A stretch of DNA of 64,000 bases from Pelagibacteraceae bacterium AG-365-D07 (GCA_003280005.1 QCGH01000003.1:1-64000), one strand, 5' to 3'. Shown: positions 41,305-50,370, counted from the first letter of the stretch. Notes: generated from the letters alone by a model not told the origin. Program-made: numbers and translations.

Positions 41305-42663
41305 TTATTTAAGTTGATTAAAAAGTTCAGGTGGAATTCCTTTATCCGCCATTCCTTTTATATTCCCTTTTGACATCTTCTTCATCATTTCAGACATCAT
41401 TTTGAATTGTTTTAACAGTTTATTGATAGTGGCAATGTCGGTTCCTGAGCCATTAGCAATTCTTTTTTTTCTAGAGCCGTCAATAATTTTTGGATTGGCT
41501 CTTTCTTTTTTAGTCATAGATAAAATTACCGCTTCATTTTTAGAAATTATTTTTTCATCAACACCAGCTTGATCCATTTGTGATTTCATTTTTGAGACAC
41601 CTGGCAAGAAAGACATTACACCTTCAATTCCTCCCATTTTTTTCATTTGACGTAGTTGAGATAAATAATCTTCAAGAGTAAATTGTCCTTTTCTTAAATT
41701 CTCTTCTGCTTTTTTAACGTTTTCTTGATCAAGGTCTTCTGTAGCCTTTTCTACAAGAGATACTATATCTCCCATTCCTAAAATTCTATTTGCTATACGA
41801 TCTGGATGGAAAACTTCCAGATTTTCAATTTTTTCTCCAACTCCTAAAAATTTTATCGGTACTTCTGCAACGTATTTCATACTTAAAGCTGCACCACCTC
41901 TACCATCACCATCTGATCTTGTTAAAATAATTCCTGTCAATGTGACTGTACTTTTGAATTCTTTCGCTACATTTGCTGCAACTTGTCCTGTAAGTGAGTC
42001 TGCCACCAAAATTACTTCTGTAGGATTAATTATGCCCTCAATTTGCTTTATCTCACTCATCATTTGCAGATCTATTTGTGTTCTTCCTGCGGTATCAAAT
42101 AAAATTACATCACTACCATTAAGTTTGGCAGCGTTAATTGCTCTTTGGCAAATATCAGTGGGCAATTGTCCTTCAATTACTGGCAGTGTATTAATATTAT
42201 TTTGTTCTCCAAGAAGCCTCAATTGTTCCTGAGCTGCTGGTCTGTATATATCTAAACTGACCATCATGACCTTTTTTTTCTTATTTTTTTCTAAATAGCT
42301 AGCAAGCTTAGCCGTTGAAGTTGTTTTTCCAGATCCTTGAAGGCCAACCATCATAACAGTAATGGGCGGAACTGCATTTAGATTAACCTCTGCATTTTTT
42401 TCTCCTAGCAAATTTACTAATTCATCATAAACAATTTTTACAACCATCTGTCCTGGAGATGTTGATCTAATTATTTCTTGTCCAAGTGCTTTTGGTTTGA
42501 CTTTATCTACAAAGTCTTTAGCGACATCTAAAGAGACATCAGCTTCTAACAAAGCTTGTCTAATTCCTCTCAAGCCCTCGTCTACTTGAGCTTCATTTAA
42601 TGAAGGTGCCTTTTTTAAAGAAGAAAATATTTCTTCAAATTTATTTGTTAAATTTTCAAACAT
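41305..42663 (-). CDS. ffh: Signal recognition particle protein
   Basis: GTPase that binds signal sequences and SRP RNA for co-translational targeting to FtsY. The ATG at 42663 is preferred (452 residues, MFENLTNKFEEIF); the track start four codons upstream is TTG inside the leader. The N domain is about 1-90. The G domain shows GLQGSGKTTSTAKLA near 107, DTAGRTQID near 190 and TRSDGDGRGGAALS near 248. The methionine-rich M domain starts near 300 (MKKMGGIEGVMSFLPG). It heads the 22-gene minus-strand run and is preceded by a structured leader. Confidence 0.96.
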   Translation of the reverse strand: MFENLTNKFEEIFSSLKKAPSLNEAQVDEGLRGIRQALLEADVSLDVAKDFVDKVKPKALGQEIIRSTSPGQMVVKIVYDELVNLLGEKNAEVNLNAVPPITVMMVGLQGSGKTTSTAKLASYLEKNKKKKVMMVSLDIYRPAAQEQLRLLGEQNNINTLPVIEGQLPTDICQRAINAAKLNGSDVILFDTAGRTQIDLQMMSEIKQIEGIINPTEVILVADSLTGQVAANVAKEFKSTVTLTGIILTRSDGDGRGGAALSMKYVAEVPIKFLGVGEKIENLEVFHPDRIANRILGMGDIVSLVEKATEDLDQENVKKAEENLRKGQFTLEDYLSQLRQMKKMGGIEGVMSFLPGVSKMKSQMDQAGVDEKIISKNEAVILSMTKKERANPKIIDGSRKKRIANGSGTDIATINKLLKQFKMMSEMMKKMSKGNIKGMADKGIPPELFNQLK

Positions 42664-42760
42664 AATTTTACCCAACAGCTATCGCACCAGTGGGCGAACC
42701 CTCGCTGACTGGTGTCGATCTCTTTGTTTCCAAAGACACCGCAAAATGCTGTATTTGCGG
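42664..42760 (-). ncRNA. Structured 5' leader RNA of ffh
   Basis: The stretch before ffh is markedly richer in G and C than its surroundings and folds into three stems on the minus-strand RNA. Stem 1 pairs CCGCAAA with UUUGCGG (42739-42760). Stem 2 pairs GGUGUC with GACACC around a CUUUG-GAAA-CAAAG hairpin (42711-42740). Stem 3 pairs CACCAGU with ACUGGUG around GCGA-GGGU-UCGC (42685-42714). Stems 2 and 3 share 42711-42714 and exclude each other. Loop 1 (ACAGC) can pair with GCUGU at 42675-42679, close to the ffh start. I recall that comparative work on Pelagibacter described an ffh-associated RNA motif, which could not be checked here. Confidence 0.65.
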
Positions 42761-42774
42761 AAATTGCGATAAAC

Positions 42775-42780
42775 TATAAT
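42775..42780 (+). promoter_or_regulatory. Candidate -10 box of dapF-ftsY
   Basis: A perfect TATAAT lies 43 bases before the dapF ATG, with a weak TATTTG hexamer 17 bases further upstream. The same AT-rich spot reads TATTAT on the minus strand, with TTGACA a little upstream (11-base spacer, too short for a standard promoter). The divergent ffh promoter probably also lies here. Confidence 0.4.
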
Positions 42781-42822
42781 AGAGGTTCAAAATGTCAACA
42801 AATAAGATAAACATTAAAATAT

Positions 42823-43647
42823 ATGGAATTTAATGCATTTAAAATGGATGGCCTAGGAAATGATTTTGTTATCATTGACCAAAGAGTGAAGACTATAAAT
42901 TTGAGTAAAGAAAATATTGTGAAAATTTGTAGTAGAGACTTTATTGGTTGTGATCAATTAATCTATATTAATAAAAATAAAGATAATAAAGATAAACTTA
43001 TTTTCTATAATTCTGATGGAAGTATTTCTGGTGCTTGTGGGAACGGTACAAGATGTGTGGCTAAACTTTTATCAAAAGAATATGGAAAAAAGGAAATAAA
43101 TTTAGAGACATCGTCTGGAAATTTACATTCACTGATACTAAAAGAAAATTTGGTTGAAACTAATATAGGTATACCCTCTTTGGAGTGGGATAAAATTCCT
43201 TTAATCAAAGAAATGAATACTAAAAACTTAAATATAACCATTAATGATATCAATGGAGAAAAATTCAATGGCGGTATCGCAATTAACGTCGGCAATCCCC
43301 ATATAATCTTTTTTGTAGAAAATAATGAAAATTATGAGATAGAAAATATAGGACCTACAATTGAGCAACATGAATATTTTCCGGAAAAATGCAATGTAAC
43401 TATAGCAACAATTAAAGATGAAAATTTGATTGATGTTAAAGTTTGGGAACGAGGCGCAGGATTGACAAAAGCTTGTGGGACAGCAGCATGCGCAACAGCT
43501 TACGCGGCTTTTATAACAAAAAAAGTTTCCAATAATGTTGATATAAAATTTTCTACAGGGATTTTATCGATAAGAATAGAAGATGATAATTCTATTTTTA
43601 TGAAAGGCCCAGTTTCAAACGTAGAGGAGATCAAAATAAAATTATAA
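42823..43647 (+). CDS. dapF: Diaminopimelate epimerase
   Basis: Cofactor-independent conversion of LL- to meso-diaminopimelate for lysine and peptidoglycan. The 274 residues show FNAFKMDGLGNDFVIID near the start, the first catalytic cysteine in GACGNGTRC near 68, GNPHIIFFV, and the second cysteine in GLTKACGTAACATA near 215. It overlaps ftsY by one base. The tRNA-modification gene (mtaB/miaB-like) often found between them in alphaproteobacteria is missing. Confidence 0.97.
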   Translation: MEFNAFKMDGLGNDFVIIDQRVKTINLSKENIVKICSRDFIGCDQLIYINKNKDNKDKLIFYNSDGSISGACGNGTRCVAKLLSKEYGKKEINLETSSGNLHSLILKENLVETNIGIPSLEWDKIPLIKEMNTKNLNITINDINGEKFNGGIAINVGNPHIIFFVENNENYEIENIGPTIEQHEYFPEKCNVTIATIKDENLIDVKVWERGAGLTKACGTAACATAYAAFITKKVSNNVDIKFSTGILSIRIEDDNSIFMKGPVSNVEEIKIKL

Positions 43648-44564
43648 TGGGTATTTTTGAAAAGTTTAAAATAGGATTTCAAAAGAGTGCTTCAAATTTA
43701 ACAGCAGGATTAAAAGAAATAATTCTTAAAAAAGAAATAGATGATCATACTTTAAATAAAATAGAAGATTTTTTAATTTCTTCAGATGTTGGAGTAGAAG
43801 CTGCGAGTGATATTAAAGATATTATATCCCAAAATAAAATTGATCCTTCAAGAGATATAATTGATGAGGTCAATGATTTATTAAAAAAATATATTCTGAG
43901 TTTAATGCGGCCCTTAGAAAGAAAGGATTTTTTTAATACACGAGATAAACTAAATATAATTTTAGTATCTGGAGTTAACGGAGTAGGTAAAACAACATCG
44001 ATAGGAAAAATTGGAAAAAGATTTAGAGAAAATAATAGTAAAGTTTTATTTTCTGCCTGTGATACATTTAGAGCAGCAGCTATCGATCAACTAGAGCAAT
44101 GGGCAAATAAAATAAATGTAGAAATAGTTAAATCTGACCCTGGCTCAGACCCAGCTTCCGTAGCATTTAAATCTTTAGATGAGGCAAAAAAAAATAATTA
44201 TAACCAAGTTATAATTGATACCGCCGGCAGACTTCAGAATAAAAAAAATCTTATGGAAGAGTATAAGAAAATAGCAAAAGTGATTAACAAGTTTGATGAT
44301 ACTGGTCCACATGAGGTTCTATTAGTTTTAGATGCTACATCTGGACAAAATGTAATTAATCAGGTCGAAGAATTTAACAAAATTATTCCTTTAACAGGTT
44401 TAATCATGACTAAATTGGATGGAACTGCAAAAGGTGGAATTCTTATTGCAACAGCAAAAAGATTTAAAATTCCTATTGTTGCTCTAGGATTGGGTGAAAA
44501 AGAAGATGACTTAGAAATTTTTGACTCAGAGAGTTTTGCAAGTGCTTTTGTAAGAACTAATTGA
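43647..44564 (+). CDS. ftsY: Signal recognition particle receptor FtsY
   Basis: Membrane-associated GTPase that receives Ffh-ribosome complexes. The 305 residues lack a long acidic A domain and start almost directly with the N domain (FEKFKIGFQKSASNLTAGLKEI). The G domain holds GVNGVGKTTSIGKIG near 111, DTFRAAAIDQLEQWA near 145, DTAGRLQNKKNLMEE near 192, and TKLDGTAKGG near 255. Its stop overlaps the convergent unknown gene by 8 bases. Ffh lies divergently just upstream, so both SRP partners share one intergenic region. Confidence 0.96.
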   Translation: MGIFEKFKIGFQKSASNLTAGLKEIILKKEIDDHTLNKIEDFLISSDVGVEAASDIKDIISQNKIDPSRDIIDEVNDLLKKYILSLMRPLERKDFFNTRDKLNIILVSGVNGVGKTTSIGKIGKRFRENNSKVLFSACDTFRAAAIDQLEQWANKINVEIVKSDPGSDPASVAFKSLDEAKKNNYNQVIIDTAGRLQNKKNLMEEYKKIAKVINKFDDTGPHEVLLVLDATSGQNVINQVEEFNKIIPLTGLIMTKLDGTAKGGILIATAKRFKIPIVALGLGEKEDDLEIFDSESFASAFVRTN

Positions 44565-45108
44565 TCAAATTTGTGGATATTAAAGGTTTATAAATTTTAC
44601 AGTTAAGTGTACTTGATATGTCCTTAAAACCGCAGTTTTTTGCATAAGAAGAAATGATAAAACTGATTTTTCCCTTTTCTTTTATTTTGCTTATTTTTTT
44701 AAGGGCAATATCAAATTTTAAATTTTCAAAAAAATTTTTATTCGCACTTACTAAAATTAAAGTATTATTATCTTCCATTAAGTAATATGCAAAGTCTTCG
44801 GGGAATACTGGATAATCATAATTTTGGGATAGTCTTTTAATGTATGAGGGGAACCATTCATAAGTAATCAATGGTTCATCAGTTTTTAATTTATGATTAT
44901 AAATATATAAGTCCTGAGGATAGTCGGTTATATAATTATAATCTTCACCCCTTGATAAAATAGCTTTTTCTCTAGTTTTAAAATAGAGTGTGAAATCTTT
45001 GTTATAGGAAACCATTTTTCCAACAAAAAAATAATCGTCTTCATTATTTTTGGTATCAGCAAAAGTTGAGTTAAATATAAAAAATAAAAAAATAATTAAA
45101 TATTTCAT
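44557..45108 (-). CDS. Unknown secreted protein
   Basis: I do not recognise this 183-residue protein. It starts with a signal peptide (LIIFLFFIFNSTFADT, cleavage probably near residue 17). The mature part is rich in Asp, Lys, Tyr and Phe and contains two cysteines near the C-terminus (YAKNCGF and TLNCKIY), about 11 residues apart, that could form a disulfide. No membrane segment follows the signal. It ends inside the tail of convergent ftsY and lies 48 bases after the hydrolase gene. A periplasmic location is inferred. Confidence 0.7.
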   Translation of the reverse strand: MKYLIIFLFFIFNSTFADTKNNEDDYFFVGKMVSYNKDFTLYFKTREKAILSRGEDYNYITDYPQDLYIYNHKLKTDEPLITYEWFPSYIKRLSQNYDYPVFPEDFAYYLMEDNNTLILVSANKNFFENLKFDIALKKISKIKEKGKISFIISSYAKNCGFKDISSTLNCKIYKPLISTNLIN

Positions 45109-45156
45109 TAACTTAATTATGAATTTATTAATGGAAATGATTTGTTTTAATTATGT

Positions 45157-45966
45157 CTAATTTAAGTTTTTAATAAATTGATTTATTGAATTAATTAAAG
45201 CTTCATTAAAATCCATCATATGATCATCATTATCAATAAAGTAATTATATTTTGGCTTATTTGCCTGTTTAAATAAAGCCTCTCCCATTTCAAACGGAAC
45301 AATATTGTCTTTTTTACCATGTAAAATTAATATTGGAGAAAAAACTTTATTTATTTTCTTATCTGTTTCATATTTATCTTTGAGCAATAATCCAGTTGGT
45401 GCCCAAGGATAATATTTTCTTGAAAGCTTCAACATGGATGTAAAAGGGGACTCCAAAATTACCCCTGCAAATTTATGGTCTTTTGCAAGATCTATTGCAA
45501 CAGCGGTACCCAAAGACTCACCGTAAACTATAATATTTTGGTCGCTTATATTATTTAAGTTTAGCCAATACTTTGCGGCTCTAGCATCTTTGTATAATCC
45601 TTGTTCTGATGGGCTTCCTTTGTTGCCGCTGAAGCCCCGATACGCAACAATTAAGTAATTTAAATCTAACTTTGAAAGGTCATTTAATTTATATATTCTA
45701 TTCTCTAAACTTCCTGCATTTCCATGAAAAAATAACAATGTTTTAAAATTTTCATTTTTTTTATAATACCAAGAATTTAGTTCATCATCGGATGCAATTT
45801 TTATTTTTTCTATTTTGTGATTTAATTGATTTTCATCTAAATAATTATTTTCACTAGGATGATACATCAATGATCTTTGGGAGAAATAAATTACTACGAG
45901 TATTGCAAGATAGATAAATAGTAAAAATAAAAATATATATCCAAAAGTCATTTTGTTTAATTTCAT
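45157..45966 (-). CDS. Membrane-anchored alpha/beta hydrolase (BEM46/ABHD13-like)
   Basis: The 269 residues begin with an N-terminal membrane anchor (about 9-28), then the segment SQRSLMYHPSE typical of this family. Next come LLFFHGNAGS (oxyanion region), the nucleophile serine in YGESLGTAVA near 147, the acid in LHGKKDNIVP near 213 and the histidine in DNDDHMMDFN near 247. Substrate unknown; esterase, thioesterase or peptidase activity is possible. It is directly adjacent to the DMT exporter gene (no gap) and may act with it. Confidence 0.82.
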   Translation of the reverse strand: MKLNKMTFGYIFLFLLFIYLAILVVIYFSQRSLMYHPSENNYLDENQLNHKIEKIKIASDDELNSWYYKKNENFKTLLFFHGNAGSLENRIYKLNDLSKLDLNYLIVAYRGFSGNKGSPSEQGLYKDARAAKYWLNLNNISDQNIIVYGESLGTAVAIDLAKDHKFAGVILESPFTSMLKLSRKYYPWAPTGLLLKDKYETDKKINKVFSPILILHGKKDNIVPFEMGEALFKQANKPKYNYFIDNDDHMMDFNEALINSINQFIKNLN

Positions 45967-46863
45967 TTATTTTTTTTTAACTAAATATATTCCCATAAAT
46001 ACTAGTAACGCCCCTAAATAATGAAAATATTGAAGTTTTTCTCCAAAAAATATTATCCCAAAAAAAGAACCATAAATAGTAAATAAATACAAAGTAAATC
46101 CTGTCACTGTTGCACCAAGATATTTTTGGGTAATTGTGTACAGACTAAAGGCAATAATGCCCGGTGATATCGCTGCAAATAAAGTCCATTTGAAAAAATC
46201 TGCATTAAATGTTGTTGATGCTAAATTTATTTCTTCAAATAAATAAAATGGAAAAAGACTAATAGCACCAAATAACGCTATCAATGTAAATCTTGGAAAA
46301 ACTTTTAAAGTTGACTTCCAATTATATAAATAAATTGAATAAATAGCCCATCCAATTGCGGCTCCTAACATCCAGATATCACCTGGATTAAATGTCAAAT
46401 TTAATAATAAATTTATATCTCCTCTAATAATAATTATAAAAACTCCAATCAAACAAAGGAGGAGGCCTATAATTTTTATTAAGTTAAATTTTTCTTTAAA
46501 GAATAAGCATGAAATCAGAATAATAAATATAGGAGATGAAGTGTATATAATTCCCATATTAACTACTGTTGTTGTTTGTCCTGCAATAAATGGAAATGCA
46601 CCACAAATTCCACACCCAGTTGCTCCTAAAATGAAAAGTTTAAAATATTCTTTTTTATTATTTATTTTTATTAAACCTTTTCTTAAAACTGAATAATTAA
46701 ATAGCAATAGTATTAAAAAAACAAATAGCCATCTCCAAAATGCAAGTGAAATAGGTGGAACAAATTCAACACCTCCTCGAGCAACAATTAAGTTGCTAGC
46801 CATAAATATTGGCTGAATTAATAATAAAAAAAATGGGTAAATATTTTTTTTTGAGTAACTCAA
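45967..46863 (-). CDS. EamA/DMT-superfamily transporter
   Basis: The 298-residue integral membrane protein has about ten hydrophobic helices arranged as two EamA repeats (roughly 8-140 and 160-297), with the repeat hallmarks FWRWLFVFLIL, GIIYTSSPIFIILIS and TVTGFTLYLFTIYGSFFGII. Such proteins usually export amino acids or related metabolites, but the substrate cannot be read from sequence. It lies after the 58-residue membrane protein and before the hydrolase, in the series that begins with the TRAP genes. Confidence 0.87.
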   Translation of the reverse strand: MSYSKKNIYPFFLLLIQPIFMASNLIVARGGVEFVPPISLAFWRWLFVFLILLLFNYSVLRKGLIKINNKKEYFKLFILGATGCGICGAFPFIAGQTTTVVNMGIIYTSSPIFIILISCLFFKEKFNLIKIIGLLLCLIGVFIIIIRGDINLLLNLTFNPGDIWMLGAAIGWAIYSIYLYNWKSTLKVFPRFTLIALFGAISLFPFYLFEEINLASTTFNADFFKWTLFAAISPGIIAFSLYTITQKYLGATVTGFTLYLFTIYGSFFGIIFFGEKLQYFHYLGALLVFMGIYLVKKK

Positions 46864-46882
46864 TTTAAAAAATTAATTTTGA

Positions 46883-47059
46883 TTATTTTTTATCAAAAAA
46901 AGCTTCGTAGATCATCATGATGATTGCTGCTCCCATAAGAATATATACTGGAAGAACATCTAAAGCAGTAATCAACATTGATCTTGTTAAGGTAGTTGCT
47001 AACCCAACAAGAAAAAATATTGCAAACCCTAATCCTATAATTGTTGTAATTCTACTCAT
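46883..47059 (-). CDS. Small two-helix membrane protein, 58 residues
   Basis: This ORF is below the track's size limit. ATG at 47059 overlaps the amidase stop by 8 bases (ATGAGTAG), and the frame ends with TAA at 46883-46885. The protein begins MSRITTIIGLGFAIFFLVG and ends YEAFFDKK. Two hydrophobic segments (about 4-22 and 36-51) are separated by a short loop with ARG and THR. The overlap with the amidase gene and the absence of any other gene in this gap support it. No family recognised. Confidence 0.75.
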   Translation of the reverse strand: MSRITTIIGLGFAIFFLVGLATTLTRSMLITALDVLPVYILMGAAIIMMIYEAFFDKK

Positions 47060-48386
47060 TAAATTTAATACTTTCTTTTTCTAACCAATTAGCAATACCC
47101 ATAAATCTTAAATCATCATATTTATTACCAATTAATTGAACGCCTAATGGTAAATTATTTTCTCCTTGTAGTAAAGGTAAAGAAATTGAAGGTGTTCCCA
47201 TAAAAGACCAAACAGTACAAAATTCAGGACTACCAGTATTCGATAATCCTTTGTCTGCTACCCCAGTACTTGAAGGAGAAATTACTCCATGGTAATCCTC
47301 AAACACTTCTTTATATGAATCATAGCTTCTTGTCATAAAATCTCTTGCCTCTGCATAATCCTTTGCTGAATATTTAATCCCTCTTGAAATTGCATCTTGC
47401 ATTTGCTTTGATAATTTTTTTTTACTTTTTTTAAAGTAATTATAAAAATTATTTGCCATGTCTGTTTCATGAATTATTTGGTGATATTTTTTTATATCTT
47501 TAAAATAACTTGGTGTATCAAAAACCTCGATATTTTTTTTAAATGATTTTATGAAATACTCAAAAGCATCTCTTGATTTTTTATCTATTTTTTTCCAACT
47601 CTCAGTTTTATAAAATATAAATTTTGGTTCAAATGTTGGGATCTTGTTACTCTCATCAAGCATTGTACTTGCAGAAAAATGTATTGTTGATTTATCATAA
47701 GAGTCTTTTTTGATTAGCACTTTTGCTAATAGAGCAACATCTTCTACTGATTTTCCAAATATACCTACATGATCTAAATTTTCAGAAGTTTTTAAAACTC
47801 CATTTCTAGATATTAAACCAAATGATGGTTTGTATCCAACTACTCCACAATAAGAAGCTGGTCTTATAATTGAGCCACCTGTTTGAGATCCTATTGATAA
47901 CGGAGCCATATGCGCAGCTACTACAGCTGCCGATCCGCTAGAGGAACCACCGGGTGTTCTTGTGTAGTCATGCGGATTTTTTGTTTTGCTCGGGCTGTAA
48001 TAAGCTAATTCAGACGTTGCGGTTTTACCCATGACAATTGCGCCTTCTGATTTAAGCAAATCAACTATTTCAGCATCTTGAGAAGCGGACATTCCTTTTC
48101 TTAAAATAGTTCCACACTCAGTTGGCATATCAAAAGTTCCAATAATATCTTTTAATGCAACAGGAATTCCATGCAATAAACCCAAAGGTTTTCCAGACCT
48201 CCTATGATTATCTGACTCTTCAGCCTTTTCTAACAAAACTTTTTTGTCAAAATGAGCCCATGCATGAATATCTTTTTCAAATTTATTTATTCTTTCAATA
48301 TAAGCTTTACATAGATCAACTGAAGTTAGTTGTGCGTCTTTTATATTTGTTGCTAGTTGTTTTACAGTTAAATTTAAAACATCCAT
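47052..48386 (-). CDS. Amidase signature family hydrolase
   Basis: Hydrolyses a C-N amide bond. The 444 residues hold the Ser-cisSer-Lys triad: lysine in HGIPVALKDIIGT near 78, and the serines in TPGGSSSGSAAVVAAH and IGSQTGGSIIRPASYCG near 145-185. It is not GatA: the gatB/gatC partners are missing and it is about 40 residues shorter. It lies two bases after dctM, so a role on the transported compound, or release of ammonia from an amide, is inferred. Substrate unknown. Confidence 0.88.
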   Translation of the reverse strand: MDVLNLTVKQLATNIKDAQLTSVDLCKAYIERINKFEKDIHAWAHFDKKVLLEKAEESDNHRRSGKPLGLLHGIPVALKDIIGTFDMPTECGTILRKGMSASQDAEIVDLLKSEGAIVMGKTATSELAYYSPSKTKNPHDYTRTPGGSSSGSAAVVAAHMAPLSIGSQTGGSIIRPASYCGVVGYKPSFGLISRNGVLKTSENLDHVGIFGKSVEDVALLAKVLIKKDSYDKSTIHFSASTMLDESNKIPTFEPKFIFYKTESWKKIDKKSRDAFEYFIKSFKKNIEVFDTPSYFKDIKKYHQIIHETDMANNFYNYFKKSKKKLSKQMQDAISRGIKYSAKDYAEARDFMTRSYDSYKEVFEDYHGVISPSSTGVADKGLSNTGSPEFCTVWSFMGTPSISLPLLQGENNLPLGVQLIGNKYDDLRFMGIANWLEKESIKFNE

Positions 48387-48388
48387 TT

Positions 48389-49750
48389 TTAATCAGCAAA
48401 CAATGTTTCTGGCAGCCAAAGTGCTATGCCAGGGAACATATACATTAAAAACATCGCAAGAATTACGATCGCTAAAAATGGCATAATTCCTCTAAAGATG
48501 TCTAATAATTCTACATTTCTTGATTGGACACCCTTCAGATAATAGGCGGACATTGCCATTGGCGGTGTTAAGAAAGAGGTTTGTAAATTTAAAGCAATTA
48601 GCATTGCAAAAAAATATGGGTTTACTCCAAAAAACTCTACTAAAGGTAAAAATATTGGAACAAAAATAATTAATATTTCTGTCCATTCTAGTGGCCAACC
48701 TAGTAAGAAGATAATTATCTGCGTAATAACCAAGAATTGCCACGGTTGTAAATTCATAGATTTAAAGAAATGTTCAAACACCTCATGACCGCCTAAATAA
48801 GAAAATACTGCAGCGAATGTCCAGGATCCAATGAATAGCCACATAATCATTGCTGTTGTTTTTGCCGTTAGAAAAACAGATTCTTTAAAATTTTTCCATT
48901 TAAGCGTTTTATAAAAATAAGATAATACAAGTGCACCAAATGCACCAACCGCAGCAGCTTCTGCAGGAGTAGCTATCCCAGCTAATATTGTTCCAAGAAC
49001 TAATATAATCAACGAGAATAGAGGTAAGAATGAAACTAAAACTTCTTTTAAGATAACTGCTCTTGGTGGTATTTCTTCTTTTGGCGGTTTTGGAGCAATA
49101 GAAGGATTTAACCAACCTCTAAAAATTGCATATCCAATATATAAGCCAGCTAACATTAAACCTGGAAATATGGCAGCTGCAAAAAGTCTTAAAGGCGACA
49201 ATTGAGCAATTACAGCATATACAATAAGCATAATGCTTGGTGGAATTAATATTCCTAAACAACCACCTGAACAAATAATTCCTGATGCAAATTTTTTATC
49301 ATAACCGGCTTTGATCATTGCTGGCCAAGCTAATAACCCCATTAAAGTAACTACGGCACCAATAATTCCAGTTGCTGTAGAAAACAATGCACAAGTTACT
49401 AAAGCAGCAACCGCCATAGAAGCTGGTAAACCGTGTGAAGCTAATCTTATAGCGAAAAATAATCTTGCTACTATTCCAGCTCTTTCAACCAAATACCCCA
49501 TAAACAAAAATAATGGCACGGCTGTAAGAACTGTATTGTCCATAACCGAATAGGTATTATTTATAAATAATCTAAAGATCCTATTATCAAAAATATTTTC
49601 CATTAAGGCTGGATCGTAATAGGCATAATAACCAAAACCTATTCCCATAGCCATTAATGTGAAAGCAATTGGAAATCCTAATAATACCGCAAACAGGAAA
49701 AGGCCCATCATCATAATTGCAATTTCTGGATTAGTTAGCTCAAATAACAT
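48389..49750 (-). CDS. dctM: TRAP transporter large permease (DctM)
   Basis: Main permease subunit of a sodium-driven tripartite transporter. The 453 residues carry about 12-13 hydrophobic helices. Conserved stretches include FLFMGYLVERAGI, LFSTATGIIGAVVTLMGLLAWPAMIKAGYD, GGCLGILIPPSIMLIVYAV near 190, and LALNLQTSFLTPPMAMSAYYLKG near the C-terminus. It overlaps dctQ by 11 bases and is followed by the amidase. Confidence 0.95.
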   Translation of the reverse strand: MLFELTNPEIAIMMMGLFLFAVLLGFPIAFTLMAMGIGFGYYAYYDPALMENIFDNRIFRLFINNTYSVMDNTVLTAVPLFLFMGYLVERAGIVARLFFAIRLASHGLPASMAVAALVTCALFSTATGIIGAVVTLMGLLAWPAMIKAGYDKKFASGIICSGGCLGILIPPSIMLIVYAVIAQLSPLRLFAAAIFPGLMLAGLYIGYAIFRGWLNPSIAPKPPKEEIPPRAVILKEVLVSFLPLFSLIILVLGTILAGIATPAEAAAVGAFGALVLSYFYKTLKWKNFKESVFLTAKTTAMIMWLFIGSWTFAAVFSYLGGHEVFEHFFKSMNLQPWQFLVITQIIIFLLGWPLEWTEILIIFVPIFLPLVEFFGVNPYFFAMLIALNLQTSFLTPPMAMSAYYLKGVQSRNVELLDIFRGIMPFLAIVILAMFLMYMFPGIALWLPETLFAD

Positions 49751-50327
49751 CTTTTTGATCCTGATCTTGTGAAGTTCTCATTAAAATTTTTTCCGTCTCT
49801 TCTGCGTCAGCAGATGCTCTTTTTGGCCAATGACCGGTTTGAATACAAATTATTGATCTAAACACCTCACTAATTCCTTGAATAATTAGTAATATACCAG
49901 CGAGTGGTATCATTGATTTTGCCATATAAATTTGAATTTGAGCTGGACTGTTCCAACTTGTCTCTTTTATCTTCCATGCCTGAGCTGCATAATCCCAACC
50001 ATAAAAAGCTAGCGCTAAAACGCCGGGAAAGAAGAAAATGAAATACAATACTAAATCGATTGAACCTTGAACCCTCACTGGAAAAAGTCGGTAAATCACA
50101 TCTCCTCTAACATGTGCTTCAGTACTAAGTGTATAGGCTCCAGCCATCATAAAAATCGCTCCATACATTTGCAAACTAAAATCAAAATTCCAAAGTGTTG
50201 GTGCATTTAATGCATAGGCCATAAATACCTCATAGCAAGTACCGCCCATTAAAACTACAATACACCAAGAAAATGCTTTTCCCATTGATGTACTGAGCGC
50301 ATCAGCAAATTTTATGAATGACCTCAT
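49740..50327 (-). CDS. dctQ: TRAP transporter small permease (DctQ)
   Basis: Small permease subunit with four membrane helices, 195 residues from ATG at 50327. The track start two codons earlier is TTG. The motif AYTLSTEAHVRGDVIYRLFP near 65-85 is the family signature. The C-terminus is hydrophilic and acidic (ASADAEETEKIL). It lies 100 bases after dctP, separated by a strong hairpin terminator, and overlaps dctM. Confidence 0.93.
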   Translation of the reverse strand: MRSFIKFADALSTSMGKAFSWCIVVLMGGTCYEVFMAYALNAPTLWNFDFSLQMYGAIFMMAGAYTLSTEAHVRGDVIYRLFPVRVQGSIDLVLYFIFFFPGVLALAFYGWDYAAQAWKIKETSWNSPAQIQIYMAKSMIPLAGILLIIQGISEVFRSIICIQTGHWPKRASADAEETEKILMRTSQDQDQKDVI

Positions 50328-50370
50328 GAGCAAATCAATATCTACTATAATTTAAAAAATTCAACTATTT

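Noticed and set aside
42664-42675. Upstream TTG start for ffh
   Set aside because: It would place the start in the structured leader. The ATG at 42663 gives the usual Ffh N-terminus.
42664-42760. SRP (4.5S) RNA gene next to ffh
   Set aside because: The conserved GGAAGCAGCC-type apical motif of SRP RNA is missing on both strands, so a leader RNA fits better.
42664-42760. tmRNA piece
   Set aside because: No tRNA-like acceptor stem with CCA and no tag-peptide reading frame were found.
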